Assembly: GCF_003626695.1 (NCBI RefSeq)
Contig: NZ_RBAH01000019.1
Location: 62,001-126,000 of the forward strand
Direction of reading: 5' to 3'
Origin: Paenibacillus ginsengarvi
GTDB lineage: Bacteria > Bacillota > Bacilli > Paenibacillales > NBRC-103111
DNA: 64,000 nucleotides
Shown here: positions 33,302 to 42,788 of the stretch, piece by piece
Numbering within the stretch: the first letter of the stretch is position 1
Layout: every line of letters begins with the position of its first letter
Program-made: the position numbers and the translations under genes
Notes under the pieces: model-generated
The model's database searches: none
What the model saw: the letters and a program-made list of their open reading frames with translations, nothing else
What the model was told of the DNA's origin: nothing

Positions 33302-34663
33302 ATGAAGAAGGAGAGACGTTTTACGGCGATTCCGCCCACGCTGCTGGCCGCCGCTATGCTGCTGGCAAGCTGCAGTGGAGGCGGTACTGCCGCGACCGGC
33401 GGCGATAAAACCGACAGCGGAAGCCTGGACAAGAACAAAACGGCGCTGGAAGGAAAACCGAAAGAGCCCGTCGAAGTTGTATTTTATGCACAGAACGGAA
33501 TGACGCCGGCCGACTTCGACAATCGGTTCGGCAACAGCCTCAGAAAGAAATTTCCCAACTACACGATCAAGTACATCCAAAACACGGGCAAAGGGATGGA
33601 CGTTCCCGGCATGCTCGCCTCCAATACGCATTACGACGTTTATTTCGCCTATGTCGGGTATTTCGAAAACGAGTTCATCTCCTACGATCTGCAGTTTGAC
33701 ATGTCCGAGCTGATTAAGCAGCACCAGCTCGATCTGAACCGGATTGACCCGTCGGTCATCAGCGGTATCCGGAATTCGAGCTACGGCATGTATGCGCTTC
33801 CCGTCATTACTGATACGCTCGGCATCATGTACAACAAAGACATTCTCGATAAATTCGGCGTCCCCTATCCGAAAAACGGCATCACCTGGGGAGAAATTAT
33901 CGATATGTCACGCAAGCTGACCCGGACCGAAGGCGATAAAACATACGCCGGATACGTGCCGTTTACCAATTACATGCTGTCCATGAATCCGCTGTCCATC
34001 CCGCTCGTTGACGAGAAGACGGGGACGCCAACGATCAACCGGGATGAACGCTGGAAGAAATTTTACCAAACGCTGCTGATCGCTCCCTCCGAGGTACCCG
34101 GCATTCAGGAATATTTGAAGAAACATGAGGTCATCGACGGCTTTTTCAAAGATCAGGAGGTCGCGATGATTGGCGGCATCACCGCCTTCGCGGCCAATAG
34201 CCGTGAAGATCAATTGAGCAAGTTCAACTGGGATTGGGTGGCGCTTCCGTCGTTCCAAGATTTGCCGAATGTAGGGGGACAGCCGTATACTCAATATTTC
34301 GGCATTACTCGAATGGCCAAAAGCAAAAATACCGCAGATGCGGCGATGGAAATGCTGAAGTATCTCGTATCGGACGAATTCCAGACCGAAGTCGCCAGAA
34401 AAGGCTTTATGCCGGTGTTGAAAAATTTGGACGTCAGGAAAGTGTTCGGTCAGGATACGAAGGTGAAGGATAAAAACTGGAACGCCTACTTCTACAACAA
34501 ACTGGCGGAAGTTCCGTATAAAAGCGTCAATGAAATGCCGATTGCCTCGCTGTATGTAGCGAATATGAATCAGGTCATGAAAGGCGAGATCGACTTGAAT
34601 ACCGCCTTGCGGCTGTCGGAAGAAAGCGCTGCGAAAAAGTTGCAGGAGCTGAAAGCGAAGTAA
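33302..34663 (+). CDS. ABC transporter sugar-binding lipoprotein (family 1 SBP)
   Basis: 453 residues. A lipoprotein signal peptide (MKKERRFTAIPPTLLAAAML) ends in LASC, so the mature Cys at about residue 25 is lipidated. The mature part has an extracellular solute-binding protein fold: a mixed alpha/beta N-terminal lobe with EVVFYAQNGMTPADF, a hinge with GMYALPVITDTLGIMYNKDIL near 165 and AMIGGITAFAANS near 290, characteristic of carbohydrate-binding members. GAAGGGGATGGTCCG precedes ATG 33302. No permease or ATPase gene is nearby. The ligand is unknown. Confidence 0.9.
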   Translation: MKKERRFTAIPPTLLAAAMLLASCSGGGTAATGGDKTDSGSLDKNKTALEGKPKEPVEVVFYAQNGMTPADFDNRFGNSLRKKFPNYTIKYIQNTGKGMDVPGMLASNTHYDVYFAYVGYFENEFISYDLQFDMSELIKQHQLDLNRIDPSVISGIRNSSYGMYALPVITDTLGIMYNKDILDKFGVPYPKNGITWGEIIDMSRKLTRTEGDKTYAGYVPFTNYMLSMNPLSIPLVDEKTGTPTINRDERWKKFYQTLLIAPSEVPGIQEYLKKHEVIDGFFKDQEVAMIGGITAFAANSREDQLSKFNWDWVALPSFQDLPNVGGQPYTQYFGITRMAKSKNTADAAMEMLKYLVSDEFQTEVARKGFMPVLKNLDVRKVFGQDTKVKDKNWNAYFYNKLAEVPYKSVNEMPIASLYVANMNQVMKGEIDLNTALRLSEESAAKKLQELKAK

Positions 34664-34707
34664 CGACTGCCGCGGGTCAGCTTGGGAGCGTAAGGGGGCT
34701 TGGATCG

Positions 34708-36267
34708 ATGCGTTCGTACAGAGAGGTCAAAACGATGCTTGCCGCGATGCTTCTGCTAGTTGTCCTCGCAGCGGCTTCTTGCGATTCGGCTGCTCCGGAG
34801 CAACCGGGTCCGAACGGCAGCCAACCGGTCTCGAGCGGAATTCGCATCGTCGGGCTGAATTGCAATCCGTCCTTTGACCGGCAAACGGCCGAGGAGAAAC
34901 GGGTGCATGATCGACTATTGGAGCAGACGGGCGCCGATGTGCACATCACCTTCTCGGAAGAGGGATCAGGCGGGCCGTGCAGGTCGAAACGGGCGGCGAT
35001 GCTATCCTCCGGCGAGCAGCTGGATTTCGCCGAACTATCGATAACCGAGGCGGTGCAGGCGTTTAACGAAGGGCTCCTTTTGCCGCTCAACGATCTGCTT
35101 GACCGGTACGGGAGCCATCTCAAGAAAAGCGTCGTTCCCGAAGCGTTCAAGCTGGCGACGTATGAAGGAAACATACTCGGCATTCCGATCGAGAACGGTC
35201 TGCATACGCTCAGCGCCCTGCAAATCCGCGCTGACTGGCTCGCCAAGCTGCAGCTGCAGCTCCCGCGAACGATAGACGAATTTGAGCAAGTGTTGCAAGC
35301 GTTCAAGGAACGAGACCCCGACGGGAATGGCAAGATGGACACCGTACCGCTCACCGTTTCATCGGGCGGCGCGTTTAATATGCTGGAGAGCGTGCTCGGC
35401 TCGAGCTTTCTTCCGCAAGGTTACGCCTGGTGGCAAGATGCCGACGGAAAATTGAAGCCGCCTGAGCTTCATCCCGCCTATAAGGCGTTTCTTGCCAAGC
35501 TCGCCGATTGGAACGAGAAAGGCTATTTGTGGTCGGATCTGCTGTTGTCGGCGGCAAATAAACAGCAGGAGTTGATTGCCGACAACCGGGCAGGAGCGGT
35601 AGCCGCCACGTTTTCGGGAACGATTGTGAACGCCGGCGAGCTGCTGAGGAAATCGGTGCCGGACTACAGCTATTTGCCGGTCGTGCTGGAGGGCGAACAA
35701 GGACTCAATCGTTTGCCTGCCTCGCCGATCGCTTATTCGGTCTGGGTCATTTACAAAAAAAACGCCAGTCCCGAAGCGGTTATGAAGTTTTTTGACTACC
35801 AAGGCACTTACGAAGGCAACATGCTGACCTCGTTCGGTATCGAAGGCGACAACTACACGACGACTCCGGACGGGATGGTCGAGTTTATCGCCGAGGACAA
35901 AACCGATCTGGCCAAAGCGCATTATTACGCCAAATACAAAACGGTGTTTATTAACTGGCCGGGCAAGCCGGTATGGCCGGTTAACGCCTGGACATCCGCT
36001 GCGTACAATTTGAAGCGTGAGCAGGTAAACCGGCTGCCGCGGTTCGAACCGATCGATTATGGCGTGTTTTACGATGCGACCAAATGGCAATCGTATCCGA
36101 AGCTCGATGCTCTGAACGCTTATCTGAGCGAGCAGAAGGTGCGGGTGTTAAACGGCGAAATAAGCGTCGACAGCTGGGACGGCATCATGGCGCGTTGGCT
36201 TGATATGGGAGGGTCGCAAATGATCGACGATCGCAACAAGCAGTATGCCGCGTCCTTGAGCCCGTAG
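34708..36267 (+). CDS. Second solute-binding lipoprotein (LplA-like)
   Basis: 519 residues. The signal peptide MRSYREVKTMLAAMLLLVVL ends in AAASC, a variant lipobox, with Cys near residue 25. The mature protein has the layout of the LplA/family 1 solute-binding proteins: GNILGIPIENGLHTLSALQI near 155 and VIYKKNASPEAVMKFFDYQG near 350. AAGGGGG precedes the ATG at 34708. It starts 44 bases after the preceding SBP gene. Two SBP genes in a row without any permease are unusual. The protein is divergent from its neighbour, so they are not a recent duplication. Confidence 0.88.
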   Translation: MRSYREVKTMLAAMLLLVVLAAASCDSAAPEQPGPNGSQPVSSGIRIVGLNCNPSFDRQTAEEKRVHDRLLEQTGADVHITFSEEGSGGPCRSKRAAMLSSGEQLDFAELSITEAVQAFNEGLLLPLNDLLDRYGSHLKKSVVPEAFKLATYEGNILGIPIENGLHTLSALQIRADWLAKLQLQLPRTIDEFEQVLQAFKERDPDGNGKMDTVPLTVSSGGAFNMLESVLGSSFLPQGYAWWQDADGKLKPPELHPAYKAFLAKLADWNEKGYLWSDLLLSAANKQQELIADNRAGAVAATFSGTIVNAGELLRKSVPDYSYLPVVLEGEQGLNRLPASPIAYSVWVIYKKNASPEAVMKFFDYQGTYEGNMLTSFGIEGDNYTTTPDGMVEFIAEDKTDLAKAHYYAKYKTVFINWPGKPVWPVNAWTSAAYNLKREQVNRLPRFEPIDYGVFYDATKWQSYPKLDALNAYLSEQKVRVLNGEISVDSWDGIMARWLDMGGSQMIDDRNKQYAASLSP

Positions 36268-36410
36268 GTTTCCCCGTAACCATACTGTCTGCAAACCATT
36301 CCGGGAGCGTGGGCGCATAGCCATAGGGTCGAAGCCCCGTTCCTTGGTTAAAGGTTTGCGCCGTAAAGTGGTTAGACCATCCTATAGGACTGACGAGGTA
36401 AGGAACCGCG

Positions 36411-37427
36411 ATGAGCAAATACCGTGCGGCCGTTATCGGGCTGGGCTATATCGGATTAAAGGCGGATATACCAAGGAAACATGTGCCATTAAGCCATTCG
36501 CTGGCTTACCGGTTGAATCCGCATATCGAGTTTGCGGCAGCCGCAGGCGTACGCCGGGAACAGGGCGAGATGCTCGCCCTGCTCGCGCCGGAGACGAAGT
36601 TTTACATGGACTTGGATACGATGCTTAGCGAGCAGCAGCTAGATCTGATCAGCATTTGCACGCCCGAACATGTGCGACTGGAGCTGCTGCGGACGGTACT
36701 GTCCCGTTCGGAAGCACGCGTCCTCTTTCTGGAAAAGCCAGTTGCAACGACCGTTCAGGAGGCGGAGGCAATCGCCGAGCTCGCGAAGCGCTATAAGCGA
36801 ACCGTTGTCGTCAATTTTTCGCGAAGATGGAGCGAAGGCGTTCGTCAAATTCGTCAGGCGGTGGTATCCGGGGAGTTCGGCACATTGACCAACATCCATG
36901 TGCGGTATACGCGAGGGATCGGCAACAACGGCTCTCATCTGTTTGATCTGATTCGGTTTACAGCGGGTCCGATCGCTGAGGTCCAAGTCGTCAGGCAAGT
37001 CGCTACGAATATGGACCGCAAAGATGACCCGACGTTTTCTTTCTTATTTTCGCTGGATGGTGGCGTCCCCGGGTACGCGGAGGCGTTTGACGACCGCCAT
37101 TTTCTTATGTTCGAGATGGACTTGTACTTCGACAAGGGCAAAATCGAGCTGTTACGGACCGGCGACGACATCCGCTTCTACACGGCTTCGGAGCATGCGT
37201 CGGTTCAAGGCAAACACCTGACGCTGAAACGCGAGGAGACGAATCTGCTGGCGCGCGTTAGCCTTATTCAGCTCGCGGTGGAGCATATCGTCGATATCGC
37301 TCAATACGGCGCCGCACCGGTCTGTACGCTCGACGACGGCCTCTGTTCGCTATATGTTGCCGATGCTTTAATCCGGTCGCATCAAAACAGCGGAGCCGTC
37401 CAAACGGTAAAGAGAATTGAGAAATAA
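36411..37427 (+). CDS. Gfo/Idh/MocA-family oxidoreductase
   Basis: 338 residues. A Rossmann fold at the N-terminus (RAAVIGLGYIGLKADI) is followed by the conserved dinucleotide-binding-domain elements ISICTPEHVRLELL and VLFLEKPVATTVQEAE (the EKP motif containing the catalytic Lys). The C-terminal half is the substrate domain. The protein would use NAD(P) to oxidise or reduce a sugar or cyclitol. ATG 36411 follows GAGGTAAGGAACC. It is in the same orientation as the two SBP genes, separated by 143 bases, so a carbohydrate locus is likely. Confidence 0.9.
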   Translation: MSKYRAAVIGLGYIGLKADIPRKHVPLSHSLAYRLNPHIEFAAAAGVRREQGEMLALLAPETKFYMDLDTMLSEQQLDLISICTPEHVRLELLRTVLSRSEARVLFLEKPVATTVQEAEAIAELAKRYKRTVVVNFSRRWSEGVRQIRQAVVSGEFGTLTNIHVRYTRGIGNNGSHLFDLIRFTAGPIAEVQVVRQVATNMDRKDDPTFSFLFSLDGGVPGYAEAFDDRHFLMFEMDLYFDKGKIELLRTGDDIRFYTASEHASVQGKHLTLKREETNLLARVSLIQLAVEHIVDIAQYGAAPVCTLDDGLCSLYVADALIRSHQNSGAVQTVKRIEK

Positions 37428-37452
37428 AGTATAGGAGCGGGAGAGGATAACC

Positions 37453-37763
37453 ATGTCTGAAATGATCCATATCGGCAATCGCCGAGAGCTGTTCTGGGTT
37501 ATAAGCCCAGCACAGTCGTTACCCGCCCGTTTACATTCGAAGGCAGCCGATTGTCCATCAATTTCGCCACCTCTGCGAGAGGTTATGTGAACATCAAACT
37601 CGTCTCCGAAGAACGGACGCTGCATTCGGTCGAGCTGTTCGGAGATAAACTGGACAAAACGGTTCCGTTCGTCGACGGAGACATCGCCGCGTTGTCCGGG
37701 AAACCCGTAACCATGGAAATAACGATGAGAGACGCGGAGCTGTTCTCGTTTCAGTTTGAATAA
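37453..37763 (+). pseudogene. Internally deleted remnant of a glycoside-hydrolase-like protein
   Basis: After a good site (GGGAGAGG) the ATG at 37453 opens MSEMIHIGNRRELFWV, the start of a family whose members begin with IGxRRELFVDDYLIE. Within 15 codons the sequence jumps to another frame, whose text GYKPSTVVTRPFTFEGSRLS continues through ARGYVNIKLVSEERTLHSVE to DAELFSFQFE and a stop. That is the last ~87 residues of the same kind of protein. So about 400 central residues appear to be missing, with a frameshift at the junction near 37498-37500. The family memory (secreted or cytoplasmic glycosidase-like proteins of Paenibacillaceae) is mine and unverified. Confidence 0.7.
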
Positions 37764-37778
37764 GACGTAAACAATGCG

Positions 37779-37823
37779 CTGCCCCGCCCCTTCCGAATCG
37801 GAAAAGAGGCGGGGCAGGTTTGT
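37779..37823 (+). terminator. GC-rich hairpin between convergent genes
   Basis: CTGCCCCGCC (37779-37788) pairs with GGCGGGGCAG (37808-37817). On the plus strand GTTTGTTG follows, a weak T tract; it could also serve the minus-strand helicase gene. Confidence 0.55.
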
Positions 37824-37847
37824 TGTATAGCAGCTCGCCTACTTGCG

Positions 37848-40127
37848 TCAACCGGATACCGGCCGGAGCAGCCCCGTTTCCACACATACGGTCAGCAGCA
37901 GCTTCTTAAGACCTTTTTCGAAACGGATATGAATCGTCTCGTCGTCCATATACACGATTTCGCCGCTACCGAACGACCGGTGAAACGCCTTTCCCGTCTG
38001 CTTCAAGCGGGCGATCGTTTGCCGGGATTCCTCGCTCAGCGGCCTTTTCGCCGGTCGCGCCGGCTCCGCTCGCCTTGCCGCCGAAGCCGGGGCTGGCGTC
38101 TGGCTTGGGGAACGGGAGGCTGCCTTTTGCGGCGCCCCCTGCCGATCGGATGGCGCAGGAGCCTGCAGCTTGCGAATATGCTCCATAAAGCGCGACTCCT
38201 TCGTCTTCGCCCCGTCTCTCCAGCGGTAAGCGAGCAGCTCCAGATGCGACTTGGCCCGCGTCATGCCGACGTAGAACAGCCGCACCGCCTCCTCCATATT
38301 CGCCGGCTCGCCGCCTTCGAATTTTTTGATATCGTCGTTGGACGGAATGATTCCTTCGATCAGATCGATCATGTACACCCGCTCGAATTCAAGCCCCTTC
38401 GCGCTGTGAAATGTCGACAGCGTAACAGCGTTCGTCCCTTTGTTGTGCCTGGAAGATTTCATCGCCTGCTCGAGATGCTTCAGCCGGTTCGCAAACTCCT
38501 CCATCGTGGCGAGCCCCTCCGCGATTTCCTCCAGCGCGTTTACGATGCCAATCAAATACTCTTTGCGAAACCCGAGCCGTTCGCACATTTTATCGATCGC
38601 CTTCTCGTACCCGAGCTTGCCGCTTATCGTGCGAATCGCCTCAAGCGGAGCCGCCCCGCGCATATTCGCGAACGTCTCCTTCGCCTCCAGGAGCTGTTTC
38701 ACCTGATAATCCTTCAGTTCGCCATATGCGATCAGATTGTCGAACACCGATTCGTTATTGCGAATATCGCGAACCGCCGCCATCTGCTGCCTCGTAACAT
38801 AACCGATGCATTTCGTATGAATGCTTTCGAATAACTCCGGGCGTTTGTCCGTGTACGTCAACCGCATGAAATTGAGAATGTCTTCGACGACCCAATGCGA
38901 GAAAAAGCGGTTGTCGCCGTCTTTCATATAAAACGGAATGCCGCTTTTGTCCAGCACGTTCATAAGCGCGATGGACGACGAATTGTTCCGGTACAACACG
39001 GCGACCTCGCGCAAATGCTCGACACCGGAAATTTGCTCGGCCACGTATTTCGCCTGATATTTGTAATCGGACAAGCTGCGGATGACGATCGGCTTGCCGG
39101 ACTCGTTTTCGGTAAACATCGTTTTGTCGTACCGGTTTTTGTTGCGCTTGATAAACCGGTTCGCCGCGCCGACGATCGCCTTCGTGGAGCGGTAATTTTG
39201 CGTCATTTTCAGAATCGCCGCGCGCGGATACGTCCGCTTGAAGTCGAGCAAATATTGCGGCTCGGCCGCCCGCCAGCCGTAAATGCTCTGATCGTCGTCG
39301 GCAACGACGCATAGGTTGCCGTGCGCCCGCACCAGCTTCTCGATGATCGCATGCTGCACGAGCGACGTATCCTGGCTTTCGTCCGTCAGCACGTAGTCGT
39401 ACCGCCGCTGGTATTTGCCGAGCAGCGCCTTGTCCCGCTCCAGCGCCTCATGGCCGATCACGAGCATATCGTCGTAATCGATGAGCAGCTTGTCCGTCCC
39501 CGTCCGCTTGAACGTCTCGTATTCGCGCAGCACCCGCTCCGCATCCGGCACGTCGCACTTGACCGACGCCCACTTTTCCTGCGGAATCAGCTTATTTTTT
39601 ACGTAGCTGATATACGTCGTCAGCTCTTCCATCTGATCGTCGGTCAGACGGTTACGCGTGATTCGTTCGTACAGCTCCCGCAAAATGATTTTCTTGTGCA
39701 GTACCGGTACCGGCAACGTTATGCTGTCTGCCGCAGCCTGCTCCGTCTCCGGCTGCAGCTCTCCTTCGATCAGCCGATACGCCGTTCCCGTGCGGCGGAA
39801 ATGGTCGCGGGCGATCTCGAACGCCAGGCTGTGAATCGTCGAGAAGTCGACGCAGTCTGGCGGCAGCCCGGGAAAAAACCGCTTGAAGCGCTCCTTCATA
39901 TCGCCCGCCGACGCCCGGCTGAACGTGACCGCCTTCAGGCGCGACGGGTCGACGCCCTTCTCCTCAAGCAAATACCCGATGCGCATAATGATCGTCGTCG
40001 TTTTGCCCGATCCTGGAGAGGCGAGCAGCAGCAGCGGCCCCTCGGTACGTTGCACGGCCCTCCTCTGCACCTCGTTCAGCGAGACGCCGACTTCGTTCCG
40101 CTTGCGTTCAAAAAAATGTTCAGCCAT
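37848..40127 (-). CDS. UvrD/PcrA-type superfamily 1 DNA helicase
   Basis: 759 residues. Motif I is LASPGSGKTTT near residue 36-46, motif Ia follows with VTFSRASAGDMKERF, motif II is LTDESQDTS, motif III VADDDQSIYGWRAAEP, motif IV QNYRSTKAIVGAANRFI, motif V TLSTFHSAKGLEFERVYMID and motif VI RLFYVGMTRAK. This is a complete 3'-5' SF1 helicase of the UvrD/PcrA group. After about residue 650 comes a Pro/Ala/Arg-rich linker and a C-terminal Tudor-like segment (GKAFHRSFGSGEIVYMDD), as in PcrA. It may be a paralogue with a role in repair. ATG 40127 is preferred over a GTG at 40139. Confidence 0.95.
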   Translation of the reverse strand: MAEHFFERKRNEVGVSLNEVQRRAVQRTEGPLLLLASPGSGKTTTIIMRIGYLLEEKGVDPSRLKAVTFSRASAGDMKERFKRFFPGLPPDCVDFSTIHSLAFEIARDHFRRTGTAYRLIEGELQPETEQAAADSITLPVPVLHKKIILRELYERITRNRLTDDQMEELTTYISYVKNKLIPQEKWASVKCDVPDAERVLREYETFKRTGTDKLLIDYDDMLVIGHEALERDKALLGKYQRRYDYVLTDESQDTSLVQHAIIEKLVRAHGNLCVVADDDQSIYGWRAAEPQYLLDFKRTYPRAAILKMTQNYRSTKAIVGAANRFIKRNKNRYDKTMFTENESGKPIVIRSLSDYKYQAKYVAEQISGVEHLREVAVLYRNNSSSIALMNVLDKSGIPFYMKDGDNRFFSHWVVEDILNFMRLTYTDKRPELFESIHTKCIGYVTRQQMAAVRDIRNNESVFDNLIAYGELKDYQVKQLLEAKETFANMRGAAPLEAIRTISGKLGYEKAIDKMCERLGFRKEYLIGIVNALEEIAEGLATMEEFANRLKHLEQAMKSSRHNKGTNAVTLSTFHSAKGLEFERVYMIDLIEGIIPSNDDIKKFEGGEPANMEEAVRLFYVGMTRAKSHLELLAYRWRDGAKTKESRFMEHIRKLQAPAPSDRQGAPQKAASRSPSQTPAPASAARRAEPARPAKRPLSEESRQTIARLKQTGKAFHRSFGSGEIVYMDDETIHIRFEKGLKKLLLTVCVETGLLRPVSG

Positions 40128-40191
40128 TCGCCTATCCACCCTTATAAAAACAATCCTCCCTCCAGTATAACCACCGGTGAGAGGATTTGCA

Positions 40192-41049
40192 TTAAACGTC
40201 CAGCCCGTGCTGCCGCTTCAAATGGTCCGAAATCGAGGTGAAGCTGTAGCTGCGGAGAATGCTCTCCAGCTTCGCCTTCGTCCCGCGCACGTTGTAATAG
40301 TGAATAAAACCTTCCTTCGCCGGCAGCTGCAGCCGATGCTCGGTCGGGTCGATTTCCCGCGGATGCAGATACACGATCGAGTTATGCCCCTCGCGGTTCG
40401 CACGCGCGATTTGCCGTTTGATGAAAAACGTGGGGAAAAACCGGAAGTAAAAGCCGCCCGAATAGCCCATATTGCGGCCGGCCATATTCATGACCGACAT
40501 CGGCACCTCGAACAGGTTCAGCTCCCTGCCGTTCACCCGCGGCCTATGAATATGCCTCGGAGCATCGGGAATGCCGTACAGAAACGTCTTTACCGGAAAA
40601 ATGCTGGCATCGTATTTGAGCCCGAGCTCCTCCAACGCTTCGAGGTAGTGCAGATTGCGCTCCACGATCGACCAGGAAGGCGCCCGGTAGCCGAGCACGG
40701 GTTTGCCGGTCAAGCCTTCGAGGATGCCGACCGATTTCTTGACGTCCTCGTAGAACTCTTCGTAAGACTGCTTGTACGCCAGCTCATGCCCGTATCCGTG
40801 AGAAGCGACATCGTGGCCCTCCCGCGCGATCGCCTTCACCACGTCGGGATACATCTCCCCGATACAGCCCAGCACGAAAAACGTCGCCTTCGAGTTCGTC
40901 TCCCGGCACAACCGGAGCAGTTCCTCCATATTGAGCCGGAAGTGGGTCGACTTGCCGCCACCGTCCATGGCAAGGCCATCGTAATTGGCGTGGTACCATT
41001 CCTCAATGTCGAAGGTGAGCATGTTAGCCGCATTCGCTATTTGTGTCAC
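40192..41049 (-). CDS. Polysaccharide deacetylase with DUF3473-like C-terminus
   Basis: 285 residues. The NodB-type motifs are visible: LTFDIEEWY at 11-19 with the metal Asp at 14, SHGYGHELAY at 83-92 (the two His at 84 and 88), and GYRAPSWSI near 125. The D-I-E-E-W form and the C-terminal segment with PRVNGRELNLFEVPMSVM and YLHPREIDP are those of the deacetylases found in exosortase/PEP-CTERM polysaccharide clusters. It removes acetyl groups from an acetylated sugar polymer. GTG 41049 follows AAAAGGGAG. It overlaps the methyltransferase gene by 4 bases. Confidence 0.9.
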   Translation of the reverse strand: MTQIANAANMLTFDIEEWYHANYDGLAMDGGGKSTHFRLNMEELLRLCRETNSKATFFVLGCIGEMYPDVVKAIAREGHDVASHGYGHELAYKQSYEEFYEDVKKSVGILEGLTGKPVLGYRAPSWSIVERNLHYLEALEELGLKYDASIFPVKTFLYGIPDAPRHIHRPRVNGRELNLFEVPMSVMNMAGRNMGYSGGFYFRFFPTFFIKRQIARANREGHNSIVYLHPREIDPTEHRLQLPAKEGFIHYYNVRGTKAKLESILRSYSFTSISDHLKRQHGLDV

Positions 41050-41708
41050 TTTGCTTTGCTCCCTTTTATTGCAAACGAAGTGCTGAACTGATTCGCCAGC
41101 GCCCCTTGTCCAGTTCCTTGCGTCACGAAATGGAACGGATGGTAAATATGCAAAAATTCGATATGCTCGAAGCCGTATTTCTTAAACACGCTCTGCAGCT
41201 CGTTCATCTCGAACATGCGGTCGAACTTTTTGTCCTTCTCGAACAGCTTCAGCAGCTTGCGCTGAAGCGAGTTCCGGTTCAGCGTCTCTACCAGCAGCGT
41301 GCCGCCGCGTTTCGTCACCCGCGCCAGCTCCTTGATGACGTCCTCATACTGATCGATCAGCTGAATGACTCCGTTGCATACGACTACGTCAAACTTGCCG
41401 TCCTCGAACGTCAGCGCCGTCAAATCGCCGGGCATCGTCTTCAAGCCGCGGGCTGCGGCAAATTCCAGGCTTTTCTCGGAAAAGTCGACGCCATAGACGA
41501 TATTATGCTCGACCAGCGGCTCGCTAAAGGCGCCTACGCCACAGCCGGCGTCCAAAATCACTTTGCCCTTGCACGGTCCGAGAAAGCGCAGCGTATTTTC
41601 CCGCTGCATGAAGAAGCTTTTCTCGTTGAAATAATCCGATGATTTGACGGAGGCGCCGTGCACCTCGGCTTTTTTATCAAAATACTGCTTCCAGTTATGA
41701 TTGGACAT
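41046..41708 (-). CDS. Class I SAM-dependent methyltransferase
   Basis: 220 residues. Motif I is VILDAGCGVGAFSEPL near residue 50 (GxGxG), motif II is YGVDFSEKSLE, and post-motif FDVVVCNGVIQLIDQYEDV and GGTLLVETLNR are visible, as in the UbiE/Methyltransf_11 group. The substrate could be a sugar or lipid of the envelope polymer built by the cluster. The start ATG is at 41708, 27 bases after the FemAB-like gene stop. The 4-base overlap with the deacetylase gene indicates coupling. Confidence 0.9.
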   Translation of the reverse strand: MSNHNWKQYFDKKAEVHGASVKSSDYFNEKSFFMQRENTLRFLGPCKGKVILDAGCGVGAFSEPLVEHNIVYGVDFSEKSLEFAAARGLKTMPGDLTALTFEDGKFDVVVCNGVIQLIDQYEDVIKELARVTKRGGTLLVETLNRNSLQRKLLKLFEKDKKFDRMFEMNELQSVFKKYGFEHIEFLHIYHPFHFVTQGTGQGALANQFSTSFAIKGSKAK

Positions 41709-41735
41709 CCGCGTAAAGTCCTCCAGTTCGTAGCC

Positions 41736-42782
41736 TCAGGGGAATACATATTTAATCAGCTTTTTGCCCGCCAGATCGGTGACAAAGGCAGGCGCCTTCT
41801 TCCACAGCTCGACGAACAGGCCGAGGCTTTCCTTGTCCGGCGGTCCGCCGGCTCCCGCTCCGCCGTCGTAAACGGCGTAATAGAGCTGCTCCGGCTTCGC
41901 GCCCCACTTCTCCTTGAACGTGTACGTCCCGGAGCCGGCCGGCGAGCGGCCGAGGTCCAAATAGTCGTACCCGTTCCTCATCCCGAGCTTCGCCGCTTCC
42001 CAGTACATGAAGTTGTTCAAATATTTGTTGTTGTATTCGATCAGATTCGCTCCATACGGGTAGTAAAGCGTCGAGTTGCCCGGACTGCCGAGCAGCAACA
42101 TGCCGCCGACAACGTCCCCGCTCGTCTTGTCCAGCACGCTTAACAAAAACGCATGCCGCGGCAGCCGTTCGAAGAACGCCCGGAAGTAGCGGATATCCGG
42201 CGCCGGCGAGCCGAGCTGCTTCATTCTCCGGACATATACGCGGTAGAACGCGTCCAGATGGCCGGTATCGAAGGAAACGTCGAACCAGTCGTTCTTGTAC
42301 ACCTTGCGCACGTGGTTCCGGTTGTTCCCGCTGGACAGCGCCAGCACCTGCTCCTCGCCGCCCTCAAGAGGCAGCTTGAACGTATAGTTATGCGTATTCA
42401 CGGTCCAGCCTGCTTCGTCGGCAAGGGGGCGATCTTTCAGCCTCAGCTCGGCGTAGCCCAGCTTGCTTTCCCGTTTCAGCGCTTTAACCGACTCGACGGC
42501 AAACCGGAACGACTCGTCCCCGTCCGCGCACAGATCGCAATAATTGACGAACGGCAGCGAAACGGCTACCTGCTTCAAGGTCAAATTGCGCCCGGCTACG
42601 AGCGGAATCATGGCGCGAAGACGCCCGCTCTCATCGATGACGGCGCGGTACTGGCACCGGTAGCCGAAACAGCTAAGCAATATTTGACGAAACGCCGTCG
42701 TATGAAATACGGTGCCCTTCGACCAGGCCAGCTCGTCCCATTCGTCCCTCATCCGTTCGGTATAGGCCACACACTTCAGCAT
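41736..42782 (-). CDS. FemAB-like GNAT acyl/aminoacyl transferase
   Basis: 348 residues. The protein has the double-GNAT look of FemAB/BioF2-like proteins: an N-terminal half with TVFHTTAFRQILLSCFGYR, and a C-terminal half with NRNHVRKVYKNDWFDVSF, VVGGMLLLGSPGNSTLYYPYG, YNNKYLNNFMYWEAAKLGM and YDYLDLGRSPAGSGTYTFKEKWG. That ending is characteristic of the FemAB proteins associated with PEP-CTERM/XrtA polysaccharide clusters. These enzymes are thought to transfer amino acids or acyl groups to a glycan or lipid. It is part of the seven-gene minus-strand cluster. Confidence 0.85.
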   Translation of the reverse strand: MLKCVAYTERMRDEWDELAWSKGTVFHTTAFRQILLSCFGYRCQYRAVIDESGRLRAMIPLVAGRNLTLKQVAVSLPFVNYCDLCADGDESFRFAVESVKALKRESKLGYAELRLKDRPLADEAGWTVNTHNYTFKLPLEGGEEQVLALSSGNNRNHVRKVYKNDWFDVSFDTGHLDAFYRVYVRRMKQLGSPAPDIRYFRAFFERLPRHAFLLSVLDKTSGDVVGGMLLLGSPGNSTLYYPYGANLIEYNNKYLNNFMYWEAAKLGMRNGYDYLDLGRSPAGSGTYTFKEKWGAKPEQLYYAVYDGGAGAGGPPDKESLGLFVELWKKAPAFVTDLAGKKLIKYVFP

Positions 42783-42788
42783 GAATCG

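Noticed and set aside
36268..36410. GCAAACC and GGTTTGC near 36291 and 36350 as a possible operator
   Set aside because: The spacing of about 55 bases is too large for one site, and the sequence around shows no further symmetry.
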